From Rhodococcus sp. ABRD24 (lineage in GTDB: Bacteria > Actinomycetota > Actinomycetes > Mycobacteriales > Mycobacteriaceae), in assembly GCF_004328705.1 (NCBI RefSeq), contig NZ_CP035319.1, forward strand, positions 1,550,001 to 1,614,000: 64,000 bases of DNA, read 5' to 3'. Position 1 is the first letter of the stretch. Every line of letters starts with the position of its first letter. The notes below the pieces were generated by a model that was not told where the DNA came from, ran no database searches, and saw only the letters and a program-made list of their open reading frames with translations. This document shows positions 45,172 to 54,843 of the stretch, in pieces. The position numbers were made by a program, and so were the translations under genes.

Positions 45172-47103
45172 ATGATCAGAGCCAGCGCCGCTCCCGCTCT
45201 CGACACTGCCCGCTTGACGACCGCCGTTCGCGGCGGCAATGTCCCGACCCTGCTCGCGGTGACCTACCAGCTCACCGGTGATCGGCGGTGGCTCGACGAG
45301 CGGTACCGGCCCACCCGCAGCCGCGGTATGGACGACAACCAGAGCGGCGGACTGAGCCCCGAGGTCCAGGACGAGATCCGCGCCGGTTTCGTCGAAGCCG
45401 TCACGGACTGGGCCGCCGGGCGCGCGCCCGCGCACGCACTCCTCGAGGGCGAAGAGTTGATGTCGTTGATGGACTTCGTGATGGGCGAGCCGGTTCCGCA
45501 CGAGTTCGGTCCCATGATGGGCGAGATCATGGGCTTCACAGCCGACGAACCGGCTCGACCCGCACCCGCGTCAGGCATGCATCTGAACGCGCTGGTGATC
45601 GGGGCCGGTGCCGCGGGGATGCTCGCATCGCACCGACTCGCCGAGGCCGGTGTCGAGCACCTGGTTCTCGAGAAGAACACCCAAGTGGGCGGATCGTGGT
45701 GGGAGAACACCTATCCCGGGGCCGGCGTGGACACCCCCAGCTACCTGTACTCCTACTCGTTCTTCCAGCGCGACTGGTCCACCCACTTCGGCAAACGTGA
45801 CGAGGTCCAGGAGTACCTCGAAGACTTCGCCCGCGCCTTCGACATCGACCAACGCATCCGGTTCGGGACAGAGGTCACCTCCGCCACCTACGACAGCGCC
45901 CACCAGCTCTGGACGGTGCGCGCCACCGGCACCGACGGCGAGGAATCGGTGTTCACGGCCAACATCCTGATCAGCGCAGTCGGACTGCTGAACCGACCCA
46001 AGATCCCCCCGCTGCCCGGCCTGGACCGGTTCTCCGGAACGCTTTTCCACTCCGCGCAGTGGCCCGACGACATCGACCTGGCCGGCAAACGGGTCGCACT
46101 CGTCGGGGCCGGCGCCAGCGCCATGCAGATCGGACCGGCCATCGCCGACAACGTCGCATCGCTGACAGTCTTCCAACGGTCACCGCAGTGGATCGCCCCC
46201 AACGACGTCTACTTCGAACCCGTCGGCAACGACATCCACTGGCTGATCGACAACGTGCCGCTCTACTACTCCTGGTACCGCGCACGCCTGTCCTGGATCT
46301 TCAACGACAAGGTCCACCCCACGCTGCAGGTGGACCCTGAGTGGACGGAACCGGAGCTGTCGATCAATCGCACGAACCACGGTCACCGCGAGTTCTACAC
46401 ACGTTATCTGACATCACAGCTCGACGGTCGACCCGACCTGATCGCGAAGTGCCTCCCCGACTACCCGCCCTTCGGTAAGCGCATGCTGCTCGACAACGGC
46501 TGGTACGCGATGTTGCAGAAGGACAATGTCGATCTCGTCACCCACGCGGTCACCCAGATCACCGAGGACGGGTTGACGGACGACACCGGCCGGCAGCACC
46601 GATTCGACGTCATCATTCTGGCCACCGGATTCCACACCGACCGGTTGCTGTACCCGATGGATGTCGTCGGCCGCTCCGGGCGGACCACCCGGGAGGTGTG
46701 GGGCGAGCACGACGCGCGCGCATACCTCGGTATCACGGTGCCCGACTTCCCGAACCTGTTCATCATGACCGGACCGAACACCGCCCTCGGTCACGGCGGC
46801 AGCTTCATCACGATGCTGGAATGCCAGATCCGATACATCATGGATGTCATCACGCAGATGGCCGACGGTGACCTCGGTGCCGTCGAATGCCGCAGCGATG
46901 TGTGCGAGCGCTACGTCGAGTCCGTCGACGATGCGCACTCGAAGATGGTGTGGACGCATCCGGGCATGAACAACTGGTACCGGAACGAGGACGGTCGCGT
47001 CGTCGCCGTCCTGCCGTGGCGAATCATCGACTACTGGAACATGACCCGGACAGCCGACCTCGGCGATTACCTCACCGAGGAGGCGGTCCCGAAGGCCGAA
47101 TGA
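45172..47103 (+). CDS. Baeyer-Villiger monooxygenase, HAPMO-like
   Basis: 643 residues from ATG 45172, with GAGGAAG upstream (GTG 45160 rejected for lack of one). A ~135-residue N-terminal extension precedes the FAD Rossmann motif GAGAAG (144-149). The BVMO fingerprint FSGTLFHSAQWP lies at 287-298, followed by the NADPH motif GAGASAMQIG and the C-terminal ATGFHTDRL. The extension is typical of 4-hydroxyacetophenone monooxygenases. It inserts oxygen beside a ketone to give an ester or lactone. No esterase is adjacent. It is controlled by its own promoter and operator. Confidence 0.9.
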   Translation: MIRASAAPALDTARLTTAVRGGNVPTLLAVTYQLTGDRRWLDERYRPTRSRGMDDNQSGGLSPEVQDEIRAGFVEAVTDWAAGRAPAHALLEGEELMSLMDFVMGEPVPHEFGPMMGEIMGFTADEPARPAPASGMHLNALVIGAGAAGMLASHRLAEAGVEHLVLEKNTQVGGSWWENTYPGAGVDTPSYLYSYSFFQRDWSTHFGKRDEVQEYLEDFARAFDIDQRIRFGTEVTSATYDSAHQLWTVRATGTDGEESVFTANILISAVGLLNRPKIPPLPGLDRFSGTLFHSAQWPDDIDLAGKRVALVGAGASAMQIGPAIADNVASLTVFQRSPQWIAPNDVYFEPVGNDIHWLIDNVPLYYSWYRARLSWIFNDKVHPTLQVDPEWTEPELSINRTNHGHREFYTRYLTSQLDGRPDLIAKCLPDYPPFGKRMLLDNGWYAMLQKDNVDLVTHAVTQITEDGLTDDTGRQHRFDVIILATGFHTDRLLYPMDVVGRSGRTTREVWGEHDARAYLGITVPDFPNLFIMTGPNTALGHGGSFITMLECQIRYIMDVITQMADGDLGAVECRSDVCERYVESVDDAHSKMVWTHPGMNNWYRNEDGRVVAVLPWRIIDYWNMTRTADLGDYLTEEAVPKAE

Positions 47104-47118
47104 TCCGGCCGGGTTCAC

Positions 47119-47808
47119 TCAGGACTGGTCCGGCAGCCCGTCCAGCACGGCGCGGGTGCCGGACAGTCCGAGCCGGGTGGCGCCGGCATGGATCATCGCC
47201 AGCGCCGCCTCGGCGGTCCGGATGCCACCGCTGGCCTTGACACCGAGGCGGCCGCCGACGGTCTGCGCCATCAACCGCACCGCATCGACGCTCGCGCCGC
47301 CCGCTGGATGGAATCCGGTGGATGTCTTGACGAAGTTCGCGCCGGCGAGTTCCGCGACCCGGCAGGTCTCTACGATCGCGTCGTCGGTGAGGGCGGCCGA
47401 TTCGATGATCACCTTGAGCACGGGTCCCGCCCCGATGGCTTCCCGGACGGTGAGGATGTCGGCGAGCACCGCGTTGTACTCGCCGACGACGGCGGCGCCG
47501 ATGTCGATCACCATGTCGACCTCCGCGGCACCCTGGTCGACCGCAAGGCGCGCCTCGGCACCCTTGACGAGCGAATGATGCTTGCCCGAGGGGAATCCCA
47601 CGACCGTTGCGAGTACCAGGTCCCCCATCTCGACCGATCGCAGCGGCAGCATCGACGGCGACACGCACACCGCGAGGACGCCCAGTTCACGAGCCTCGGC
47701 GACGAGAGCACGCACGTCGGCATCCGATGTCTCCGGTTTGAGCAGGGTGTGATCGACCATCGCGGCGACACGGGTTCGGTTCAGGGTGGTCTCGACGGCG
47801 TCCGACAT
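47119..47808 (-). CDS. deoC: deoxyribose-phosphate aldolase
   Basis: 229 residues from ATG 47808. Schiff-base Lys in NFVKTSTGF, the assisting Lys in VKASGGIRT and Asp in VDMVIDIGA are all present. It cleaves 2-deoxyribose-5-phosphate to glyceraldehyde-3-phosphate and acetaldehyde in nucleoside salvage. Longer frames upstream overlap the divergent methyltransferase and are rejected. It holds the Rv0478 position. Confidence 0.96.
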   Translation of the reverse strand: MSDAVETTLNRTRVAAMVDHTLLKPETSDADVRALVAEARELGVLAVCVSPSMLPLRSVEMGDLVLATVVGFPSGKHHSLVKGAEARLAVDQGAAEVDMVIDIGAAVVGEYNAVLADILTVREAIGAGPVLKVIIESAALTDDAIVETCRVAELAGANFVKTSTGFHPAGGASVDAVRLMAQTVGGRLGVKASGGIRTAEAALAMIHAGATRLGLSGTRAVLDGLPDQS

Positions 47809-47846
47809 GCCTCGAAGCTTGGCACAGCTCGCTAGCATCGGGGCGT

Positions 47847-48689
47847 ATGAGCTCCGATGACGCCCAGGGGATCGCCGCCACATTCGACGCAGCCGCCGCG
47901 GACTTCGACCGGGTCGCCGCCGACGTGTGGAATCCCACAGGGCAGGCCCTCGCGTTCCAGGCGGGCCTGCGGCCGGGTGACGCCGTGCTCGACGTCGGCA
48001 GTGGCACGGGCTCGTCGGCGCTGCCTGCGGCAGCGGCTGTCGGACCGAACGGGCTGGTCCACGCGATCGACCTGTCCGACGAGATGCTCGAACGCGGCCG
48101 GGTGAAGGCGTCGGACCGGGCGCTGTTGAACATCGAGTTCGTGTGCGCCGACGCCACCACATGGGAGCCACCGAGCACCGTCCCGGAGGCCGGCTACGAC
48201 GCCCTGCTCAGTTCGTACGCGGTGTTCTTCCTGCCCGAGATGGATCAGGCATTCGCCCGGCTGTGCCGTCTGGTACGGCCCGGGGGCGTCGTCGGCGTCA
48301 CGGCATGGCGCGACACCGCGCTGCGGGAGTACGCGACAACGTTCCTCGACGCACTCGAGCCGCACCTTCCGCAGCCACTTCCCGACCGCGCCACCGAGAT
48401 GACACCCGCACAGCGGCTGGACGCCCCGGACAAGCTCGGCGCGTGGCTCGCCGACGCGGGTACCGAGGCGGTGGAGGTACGCACCCTGTCGAACCTGATC
48501 CCCGCCACCGAGGAGTTCTGCTGGAACTTCGTGCTGGGCAGCGGGCTGCGTGCGACCCTGACAGGGCTGTCCGCGGAGGTCGTCGAGCGGGTTCGAGGGG
48601 ACTTCGTGGGGCTGATCACCGACCGCGGCCTGCACACCGTGGACGCCACGACGCTGGTCGGTACGGCAAAGGTCATCGCGTTTCCGTGA
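47847..48689 (+). CDS. class I SAM-dependent methyltransferase
   Basis: 280 residues. SAM site with motif [16 protein letters not shown] (about 46-60), acidic end of strand 2 [11 protein letters not shown] and motif [12 protein letters not shown]. The UbiE/Methyltransf_11 type. Substrate not readable. It ends 17 bp before purU and divergent from deoC with a 38-bp gap. Confidence 0.85.
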   Translation: MSSDDAQGIAATFDAAAADFDRVAADVWNPTGQALAFQAGLRPGDAVLDVGSGTGSSALPAAAAVGPNGLVHAIDLSDEMLERGRVKASDRALLNIEFVCADATTWEPPSTVPEAGYDALLSSYAVFFLPEMDQAFARLCRLVRPGGVVGVTAWRDTALREYATTFLDALEPHLPQPLPDRATEMTPAQRLDAPDKLGAWLADAGTEAVEVRTLSNLIPATEEFCWNFVLGSGLRATLTGLSAEVVERVRGDFVGLITDRGLHTVDATTLVGTAKVIAFP

Positions 48690-48706
48690 CCTGAGAGACT
48701 GGGCGC

Positions 48707-49594
48707 ATGAGTTCAGCTGCTTCGACCGACGACCGTCGTTACGTCCTGTCTCTGGGTTGCCCCGACCGCACCGGCATCGTGGCCCGCATCTCTGCGTTCC
48801 TCGCCGAGATCGGCGGCTGGATCGTCGAGGCCGCGTACCACGCCGACGCCGACACCGGCTGGTTCTTCACCCGGCAGGCGGTCCGGGCGTCGTCGATCAG
48901 CCTGAGCCTCGAGGAGATGCGCGAGAAGTTCGCGGCCGTCGCCGAGGAACTCGGCCCCGAGACCGAGTGGACGCTCACCGACACCGGCGAGCGCAAGCGC
49001 GTCGTGCTGCTGGTCAGCAAGGAGGGCCACTGCCTGCACGATCTCCTCGGCCGGGTCGCCGCCGGCGAGCTACCGTGCGAGATCGCCGCCGTGATCGGTA
49101 ACCACCCGGACCTCGAGCGGGTCACGGAGCGACATGGCGTCGACTTCCACTACGTATCGTTCCCGAAGGACCCAGCCGAGCGTGGCCCCGCGTTCGAGCA
49201 GGTACGCAAGCTCGTCGACGCACACGACCCGCATGCGGTGGTGCTGGCCCGCTTCATGCAGGTGCTCCCCGCCGAGCTGTGCGACCACTGGGCCGGACGT
49301 GCGATCAACATCCACCACAGCTTCCTGCCGTCGTTCGTGGGCGCCCGCCCGTACCACCAGGCTTTCACGCGCGGCGTGAAGCTGATCGGCGCCACCTGCC
49401 ACTACGTCACGGCCGAGCTGGACGCGGGCCCGATCATCGAGCAGGACGTCATCCGCGTCGACCACACCGATGAGGTGGCCGACATGGTGCGCCAGGGCCG
49501 CGACATCGAGAAGCTGGTGCTCGCGCGCGGACTGCGGTGGCACCTGGAGGACCGCGTTCAGGTGCACGGCCGCAAGACCGTCGTCTTCAGCTGA
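48707..49594 (+). CDS. purU: formyltetrahydrofolate deformylase
   Basis: 295 residues: N-terminal ACT domain (YVLSLGCPDRTGIVARISAF, about 9-85), then a formyl-transferase-like hydrolase domain with AAVIGNHPDLE, the catalytic His in NIHHSFLPSF and Asp in VTAELDAGPIIEQ. It hydrolyses 10-formyl-THF to formate and THF, balancing one-carbon pools. The glycine/methionine-responsive ACT domain is intact. A MetE homologue is encoded 8 kb away. Confidence 0.95.
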   Translation: MSSAASTDDRRYVLSLGCPDRTGIVARISAFLAEIGGWIVEAAYHADADTGWFFTRQAVRASSISLSLEEMREKFAAVAEELGPETEWTLTDTGERKRVVLLVSKEGHCLHDLLGRVAAGELPCEIAAVIGNHPDLERVTERHGVDFHYVSFPKDPAERGPAFEQVRKLVDAHDPHAVVLARFMQVLPAELCDHWAGRAINIHHSFLPSFVGARPYHQAFTRGVKLIGATCHYVTAELDAGPIIEQDVIRVDHTDEVADMVRQGRDIEKLVLARGLRWHLEDRVQVHGRKTVVFS

Positions 49595-49604
49595 AAGCTG
49601 ACCG

Positions 49605-50633
49605 CTACGCCAGACCGCGCAGGCGCTCGACCTCGGCGTTGAACTCGTCGATCGCCTCGACCGAAGTCATGTGACCGACACCCTTCAGCACGATCAAACG
49701 CTCGAGGTGCTCGGCGTCGTCGAGCGCCTGCGCCAGCCGGCGGGCATGCGACGGCGGGGTGAGCCGGTCGGCGGTACCCACCATCACGGTGGTCGGCACG
49801 TCCAGGTTCTTCAGGCCGTCCTTGATGTCCAGGGTGCTGATGGCGGCGCCCCAACCGCCGCGGGTACGCGGATGGCACTCCGAGACGATGCGTTCGCAGA
49901 ACTCGACCTCGGCAGGGGTCGCCCCCGGGGCCATCGCGACGTACTTGATAGCGCGGGCGGTGAGCGGGGAGGTGGGCATCGGCATGACCGAACCCAGCAC
50001 GGCCCGACCCACCGGAACCGGCACACGCGGGAAGCCTTGCGGCAGCGGGATCACCGTGGTCTCGGCGATCAGGCTGTCGGTGCCGGTGCTCGCCAACAGC
50101 ACTGAACTCGCATACTGCTGCACCTGTTCGGGGTAGCGGCCGGCCCACGCCACGATGCTCATGCCGCCCATGCTGTGGCCGACGATCTCGGCCTTGCGGC
50201 CGTCGCGGACCGTCGCAGCGAGAACCGCGGCCAGGTCGTCGGCCAGTACGTCGGGGCTGAGCGGGGCATTACCGATACCACTGCGCCCGTGACCGCGCTG
50301 GTCGTAGGTGATGACCCGATACTTCCCAGCGAGCGCGTTGACCTGCGGGTTCCAGAAGTCGGCCGAACATGTCCAGCCATGGCTGAGCACGATCGGATCG
50401 GCATCGGGAGAACCGTAGGCCCGCACGTGCAGTTCGGCGCCGTCGGCAGTGGTGACGGGGATGATCTCCGGCTCGAGGTCTGGGGTGTCGAACAGCGACG
50501 CCTCGGCCTCGGAACCTGCTGTTGCGGCAACCCTTCGCGCCCGCAATGCGACGACGGCGCCGCCTGCCACTGCGCCCAACCCTGCGGCGCCGATCAGGAG
50601 CCACAGCGCCTTGTGCCGGTTCCGTGCGGTCAC
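49605..50633 (-). CDS. membrane-anchored alpha/beta hydrolase
   Basis: 342 residues from GTG 50633 (VTARNRHKALW). One N-terminal helix (about 9-30) anchors it, then the hydrolase fold: IVLSHGWTCSADFW, DQRGHGRSG, nucleophile GHSMGGMSIVAW, acid in VGTADRLTPPSH and His in KGVGHMTSVEA. Probably an esterase or lipase facing the outside. Convergent with purU (10-bp gap). Shares strand with the DUF2516 gene. Confidence 0.85.
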   Translation of the reverse strand: MTARNRHKALWLLIGAAGLGAVAGGAVVALRARRVAATAGSEAEASLFDTPDLEPEIIPVTTADGAELHVRAYGSPDADPIVLSHGWTCSADFWNPQVNALAGKYRVITYDQRGHGRSGIGNAPLSPDVLADDLAAVLAATVRDGRKAEIVGHSMGGMSIVAWAGRYPEQVQQYASSVLLASTGTDSLIAETTVIPLPQGFPRVPVPVGRAVLGSVMPMPTSPLTARAIKYVAMAPGATPAEVEFCERIVSECHPRTRGGWGAAISTLDIKDGLKNLDVPTTVMVGTADRLTPPSHARRLAQALDDAEHLERLIVLKGVGHMTSVEAIDEFNAEVERLRGLA

Positions 50634-50697
50634 TCTTCCGCCCCTTTGCTCCGCTGGCTGCGGTACTCGTTCATGGCCCCGGCCGATCAGCCAGGAG

Positions 50698-50991
50698 CTA
50701 CCAGCGCGGTCCGCGCTGGACATCGTCCACACGCGGACGCACGTCGACGAGGTACACACAGATCGCGACCACGGCGATCAGTCCAAGCAGGTGCACCGGA
50801 CCGAACAAGAACACTACGAACAGGGCAGCGACGAGAATGCCGAGCCAGATCGGCTTGGTCAGCTTGTCGACGGCCGTGAAGGCATCCTTTCGCTGGCGCA
50901 CCGCATGGAAGATCGCGAAGGCTGCCGCGGCAAGTGCCAGCAGCTGCAGCGCGAACATGATCAGACCAGTGATCCCTTGAACGTTGAACAC
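50698..50991 (-). CDS. DUF2516 small membrane protein (Rv0476-like)
   Basis: 97 residues with two or three hydrophobic helices (about 5-28, 45-65, 66-82) and a cytosolic KDAFTAVDKLTK loop. The family is conserved next to hbhA in mycobacteria and relatives. Function unknown; proximity suggests a cell-envelope role. Confidence 0.85.
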   Translation of the reverse strand: MFNVQGITGLIMFALQLLALAAAAFAIFHAVRQRKDAFTAVDKLTKPIWLGILVAALFVVFLFGPVHLLGLIAVVAICVYLVDVRPRVDDVQRGPRW

Positions 50992-51076
50992 GTAACCATC
51001 CTACGAATCGAGGGCGCCGACGCGAAGATCCCCACGCAGTCGGGAGCGTGGGGATCCTCGCGCGATGGTCACCGAA

Positions 51077-51925
51077 TCAGTGGGTGGTCTTCTTGGCCGG
51101 AGCCTTCTTGGCGGCCGGAGCCTTCTTCGCGGCAGCAGCCGGGGTCGCCTTGGCAGCGGGCGCCTTGGCCGGTGCGGCCTTCTTGGCGGGAGCATGGGCG
51201 GCCGGCTTCGCGGCGGGAGCCGGCTTCTCGGCGGGCTTCGGCGCCGCGGCCTCGGCCGCGGCCTCGACGCGCTCGGCAGCGGCGGCGGAGGTGGACTCCG
51301 CACGCGCACCAGCTCCGACGACGCGGTTCGCAACGGAGTCGCCGGTCTCGGACAGCACCACCGCGGCCTCGTCGGCGACGTCGCTGATGCGTCCGGCAGC
51401 ACGGCCCGCGAGCTTGGCGGCCTGCTCGCCGAGTTCACGCGTCTGACGCGCCACGGTGCCGAGGGCTTCCTCGGTGAGCTCGACGGCGTCACCGAACACC
51501 GCCTCGGCGCGCTCGATCTGCTCCTCGACGGCCGGCTGCTTACGGATACGGTCGACGGCTTCCTCGCCACGCTCCGCGAGCGCGACATAGAGGTCGGAAG
51601 CCACCTTGAGATAGGCCTCGGCCACCTTACGGAGCTCGTCCGCGGTGAAGCGCTCACGCAGCTCGGCAAGCTCCTCGGGCAGCTCGGACGGCAGCGCCGC
51701 GAGACGCTCGCGCAGCTGCTCGACGCCCTCGGACACCTCGGCGGGCAGGTTGGCCCAGCGCTCGCGCGCCTCCTCGATGCGGCCGGACACATCGGTGTTG
51801 GTGTCCTCGGCGCGCGAACGCATCTGCGCCACGACGTCGGCGACGGCCTGGACCACCAGGTCACCGGTACCGACGGCAGCATAGAACGGGGTCTTCACGT
51901 TTTCGATGATCTTCGGATCAGTCAT
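51077..51925 (-). CDS. hbhA: heparin-binding hemagglutinin homologue
   Basis: 282 residues from ATG 51925 (MTDPKIIENVKTPFYAAVG). N-terminal hydrophobic patch, then a long coiled coil (about 45-200; repeated ELREQ/ERLAALPSE heptads), then an Ala/Lys/Pro tail with AKKAP and PAKKT repeats from about 240, the part that binds heparan sulphate in mycobacteria. In non-pathogens HbhA-type proteins associate with lipid bodies or the envelope. The tail is longer than the mycobacterial one as I recall it. The ATG overlaps the XRE gene's stop by eight bases. Confidence 0.9.
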   Translation of the reverse strand: MTDPKIIENVKTPFYAAVGTGDLVVQAVADVVAQMRSRAEDTNTDVSGRIEEARERWANLPAEVSEGVEQLRERLAALPSELPEELAELRERFTADELRKVAEAYLKVASDLYVALAERGEEAVDRIRKQPAVEEQIERAEAVFGDAVELTEEALGTVARQTRELGEQAAKLAGRAAGRISDVADEAAVVLSETGDSVANRVVGAGARAESTSAAAAERVEAAAEAAAPKPAEKPAPAAKPAAHAPAKKAAPAKAPAAKATPAAAAKKAPAAKKAPAKKTTH

Positions 51926-52391
51926 TCTCGGATCTCCTGTCGAGTGGATCTGCGATCTCGTGCTCTGGTTCGTCCGAGGGGTCGGCCTGATCGGCGGCGG
52001 ATTCGGACTGTTTCGGGTCGTTCTCGCGACGGAACGACTCGTAGATCTCGAGAAGCACCTGCTTCTGCCGTTCGGTGATGGCACCGTCGGCCAGCAGCGC
52101 GTCCCGGACTGGACCGTGCGGGCGTTGCTCGAGGAACCCCGCCTGCATGTACAGGACCTCCGAGGAGACCCGCAGGCCCTTCGCGATCTGAGCGAGGACA
52201 TCGGCGGACGGCTTGCGCAGCCCGCGTTCGATCTGGCTCAGGTAGGGATTGCTGACGCCCGCGAGCTGGGCGAGCTGACGCAGTGACACCTGCGCCGCCT
52301 CCCGTTGCGAGCGGATGAAGCCGCCGATGTCCTGAGCGGCATTGCTCACCGCTCGTGCAGCACCGCTCATGTCGTCGGGCTCATCGACCAT
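51918..52391 (-). CDS. XRE family transcriptional regulator (Rv0474-like)
   Basis: 157 residues from ATG 52391 with GGGAG upstream. HTH_3 domain at about 22-78 (RQLAQLAGVSNPYLSQIERG, PSADVLAQIAKGL), then an acidic C-terminus. The stop lies inside the hbhA start region, so it should co-express with and control hbhA. An inverted repeat at 52436-52462 is a candidate autoregulatory operator. Confidence 0.88.
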   Translation of the reverse strand: MVDEPDDMSGAARAVSNAAQDIGGFIRSQREAAQVSLRQLAQLAGVSNPYLSQIERGLRKPSADVLAQIAKGLRVSSEVLYMQAGFLEQRPHGPVRDALLADGAITERQKQVLLEIYESFRRENDPKQSESAADQADPSDEPEHEIADPLDRRSEND

Positions 52392-52435
52392 CAGTACTCC
52401 CTGTTCTGTTCGCAATTCCCACGGTAGAACAGGGC

Positions 52436-52462
52436 GCTAACAATTGCAAGCACTTTGTTAGC
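52436..52462. promoter_or_regulatory. inverted repeat upstream of XRE-hbhA operon
   Basis: GCTAACA, 13 bases, TGTTAGC. Perfect seven-base arms 20 bp centre to centre, close to two helical turns, 45 bp before the XRE start. The spacer contains a further TTGC pair. Fits a dimeric XRE operator. Confidence 0.55.
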
Positions 52463-52496
52463 ACCCGGAATCCCGAGTCGAAGAAACCGCCTCTGA

Positions 52497-53843
52497 TCAG
52501 GCGAAGAGAAGCTGCGAGACGGTGTAGATGAGCAGGCCCGCGAGGGATCCGACGACGGTGCCGTTGATGCGGATGAACTGCAGATCCCGGCCCACCTGAA
52601 GCTCGATCTTGCGGCTCGCCTCCTCGGCGTCCCAGCGCTCTACGGTCTCGGTGATGACCGCGGTGATCTCGTCGGTGTAGTTCTCCGCGATGTAGCGAGT
52701 ACCCGAGAGAAGCCAGCCGTCGACCTTGGCCCGCAGGTCCGCGTCGTCACGCAGCCGCTCGCCGAGACCGGCTACGTTCTCGGCGACCTTGCGGCGCAGC
52801 GTGCTGTCCGGATCGTCGACCGACTCCATGATCAGCCGTTTGGCCACCCGCCATGTCGCGGCAGCGAGGCCGGTGATCTCCTCGCGGCCCATGATCTCGG
52901 CCTTGATCGACTCGGCCTTGGCGATCGTGGCGGGGTCGTTCTGCAGGTCGTCGGCGAAGTCGATCAGGAAGCGGTTGGCGGCGAGCCGCACCTCGTGCTC
53001 CGGATTGGAGCGCACCTTCCACGTGAACTCGACGAGCTCGCGGTGGATCTTGTCGCCGAGCATGGCGTCGACGAACTTCGGCGACCACGAGGGCGAATCG
53101 CGGCTGATGATCCGGTCGATCGTCTCCTGACTGTTCAGCGCCCACTGATGTGCGCGCTCGGCCAGCAGATCCAGCAGCGGCATCTGCCGGTTCTCACGCA
53201 GCAGTTCGGCGAGCACCTTGCCGATCGGCGGGCCCCAGTCGGGTTCGGCGATACGGCGCACGATGGTGTTGTCGATGATCGCGGTGACATCCTCGTCCCG
53301 GAGCACCTCGACGACCCCTCGCAGCAGTGTCGCGGTCTCGGCGGCGACCCGATGGGCGTGCACGGGCTCGGCCATCCAGGTGCCCAAGCGCAGCGGGATC
53401 TGCGCGGCCTCGACCTTCGCCGACACCACCTCGGGTGCCAGGAAGTTGTCGCCGACGAAGTGACTCAGGCTCTCGCCCAGCTGATCCTTCTTGCGTTTGA
53501 TGATCGCGGTGTGCGGGATCTTCAACCCCAGCGGATGACGGAACAGCGCGGTCACCGCGAACCAGTCGGCCAGCGCGCCGACCATGCCCGCCTCCGACGC
53601 CGCACGCACATAACCGACCCAGGCGCCGGCGCCGCGGGCCTCCTGCCAGCGGCAGAACAGGTAGACGACGGTGGCGAAGACGAGGAAGCCGGTCGCGACC
53701 GCCTTCATTCTCCGCAAGTCACGCTTCTTGGCGGTGTCGTCGAACATGCCGACGAACGGCGAGGCGGTCGTCGGCGTCGGCGGGGATCTGTCCTCGGACC
53801 GACGGGGAGGCTGGGCGGACTGCAGTGGCTGCACAACCGACAT
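52497..53843 (-). CDS. DUF445 membrane protein (Rv0473-like)
   Basis: 448 residues from ATG 53843. Helix near 47-65, ADWFAVTALFRHPLGLKIPHTAIIKRKKDQLG is the family hallmark, a long cytosolic helical domain follows, and a C-terminal helix (VVGSLAGLLIYTVSQLLF) closes the protein. The DUF445/YheB family is poorly understood. Divergent from the TetR gene with a 90-bp shared control region, as in Rv0472c-Rv0473. Confidence 0.85.
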   Translation of the reverse strand: MSVVQPLQSAQPPRRSEDRSPPTPTTASPFVGMFDDTAKKRDLRRMKAVATGFLVFATVVYLFCRWQEARGAGAWVGYVRAASEAGMVGALADWFAVTALFRHPLGLKIPHTAIIKRKKDQLGESLSHFVGDNFLAPEVVSAKVEAAQIPLRLGTWMAEPVHAHRVAAETATLLRGVVEVLRDEDVTAIIDNTIVRRIAEPDWGPPIGKVLAELLRENRQMPLLDLLAERAHQWALNSQETIDRIISRDSPSWSPKFVDAMLGDKIHRELVEFTWKVRSNPEHEVRLAANRFLIDFADDLQNDPATIAKAESIKAEIMGREEITGLAAATWRVAKRLIMESVDDPDSTLRRKVAENVAGLGERLRDDADLRAKVDGWLLSGTRYIAENYTDEITAVITETVERWDAEEASRKIELQVGRDLQFIRINGTVVGSLAGLLIYTVSQLLFA

Positions 53844-53933
53844 TGTGCCGAAATCCGTGATCATGGGCCCGAGACAGCCGTCACGCCCCGTGAGGATGCC
53901 CACTAAACTGGCCTTCTGGATCAAACCGAACGG

Positions 53934-54686
53934 ATGTGGCGAAACCAAGTGCCGAAGCAAACCGCAGATGCGCAGCAGACAACCGAATCCGAGACAACCG
54001 TCAGAAGCGAGAAGCCGGACGGTCGCAAACGGCGCTGGCGCGAGCACAAGATCGCCCGCCGCGAGGAACTCGTCGACGGCACGATCTCGGCCATCCGCAC
54101 GCGCGGCCGGGACATCGGCATGGACGACATCGCGTCCGAGATCGGTGTCTCGAAGACGGTCCTCTACCGCTACTTCACCGACAAGAACGACCTCACCAGC
54201 GCGACCATGATTCGGTACGTCGAGACGATCCTCGCGCCACGCATGTACGAGGCGATCGCCGAGGACCTCGACGAGTTCGAGCTCACCCGGGTCGCCATCT
54301 CCGCCTACGTGGAGACGGTGTCTGCGGACCCCGAGGTGTACCTGTACGTCATGGCCAACAGCTCCGGGCCCAATCGCGATGTGGTCGCCGAATCGGAGCG
54401 GATGATCGCCGACCTGCTCGCCACCGTGCTCGGCGAACGGCTGCGGGGTATGGACATGGACTCGGGCGGATCCGTGCCGTGGGCGTACGGGATCGTCGGC
54501 GCGGTCCAGCTCGCGACGCACTGGTGGATCTCGAACAAGTCGATGTCGACCGAGGACCTCATCGACTACCTCGTGATGATGACGTGGGGCGGAATCTCGG
54601 GGATCGCGGCGACCAACGGATCGCCGGCGCGTTTCAAAGCGGCGCCGCATCCGCTGCTCGAGAAGTCTGCGGCCGAGGACGCCTGA
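53934..54686 (+). CDS. TetR family regulator (Rv0472c-like)
   Basis: 250 residues. The HTH at about 45-90 (RGRDIGMDDIASEIGVSKTV followed by LYRYF) is preceded by a basic arm KPDGRKRRWREHKIARREE. The ligand domain includes YVMANSSGPNRDVV. ATG 53934; a GTG at 53949 is an alternative. Divergent from DUF445, which it may regulate. No metal or drug clue in the ligand domain. Confidence 0.85.
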   Translation: MWRNQVPKQTADAQQTTESETTVRSEKPDGRKRRWREHKIARREELVDGTISAIRTRGRDIGMDDIASEIGVSKTVLYRYFTDKNDLTSATMIRYVETILAPRMYEAIAEDLDEFELTRVAISAYVETVSADPEVYLYVMANSSGPNRDVVAESERMIADLLATVLGERLRGMDMDSGGSVPWAYGIVGAVQLATHWWISNKSMSTEDLIDYLVMMTWGGISGIAATNGSPARFKAAPHPLLEKSAAEDA

Positions 54687-54843
54687 CCGATCCGGTGTTG
54701 TGCCTTGCCGAGGGCCTGTCGCACCCGCCCTTTCCCGTGATGGAGGACGCCGACCGCCTGCTCTAGGGTGACCTGTGGCATGTGCCCTCGGCTTCCCCAC
54801 CCGCCGCAATTCGCCGCCTCTTCTCCCCTTCCGGAGGTCTTCG

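Noticed and set aside
52488..52503. CGCCT-N6-AGGCG hairpin at the DUF445 stop
   Set aside because: Five-base arms and no T-run; too weak to call a terminator.
54775..54843. Upstream GTG start for the ABC1 kinase
   Set aside because: No Shine-Dalgarno there, whereas GGAGG is well placed for TTG 54844.
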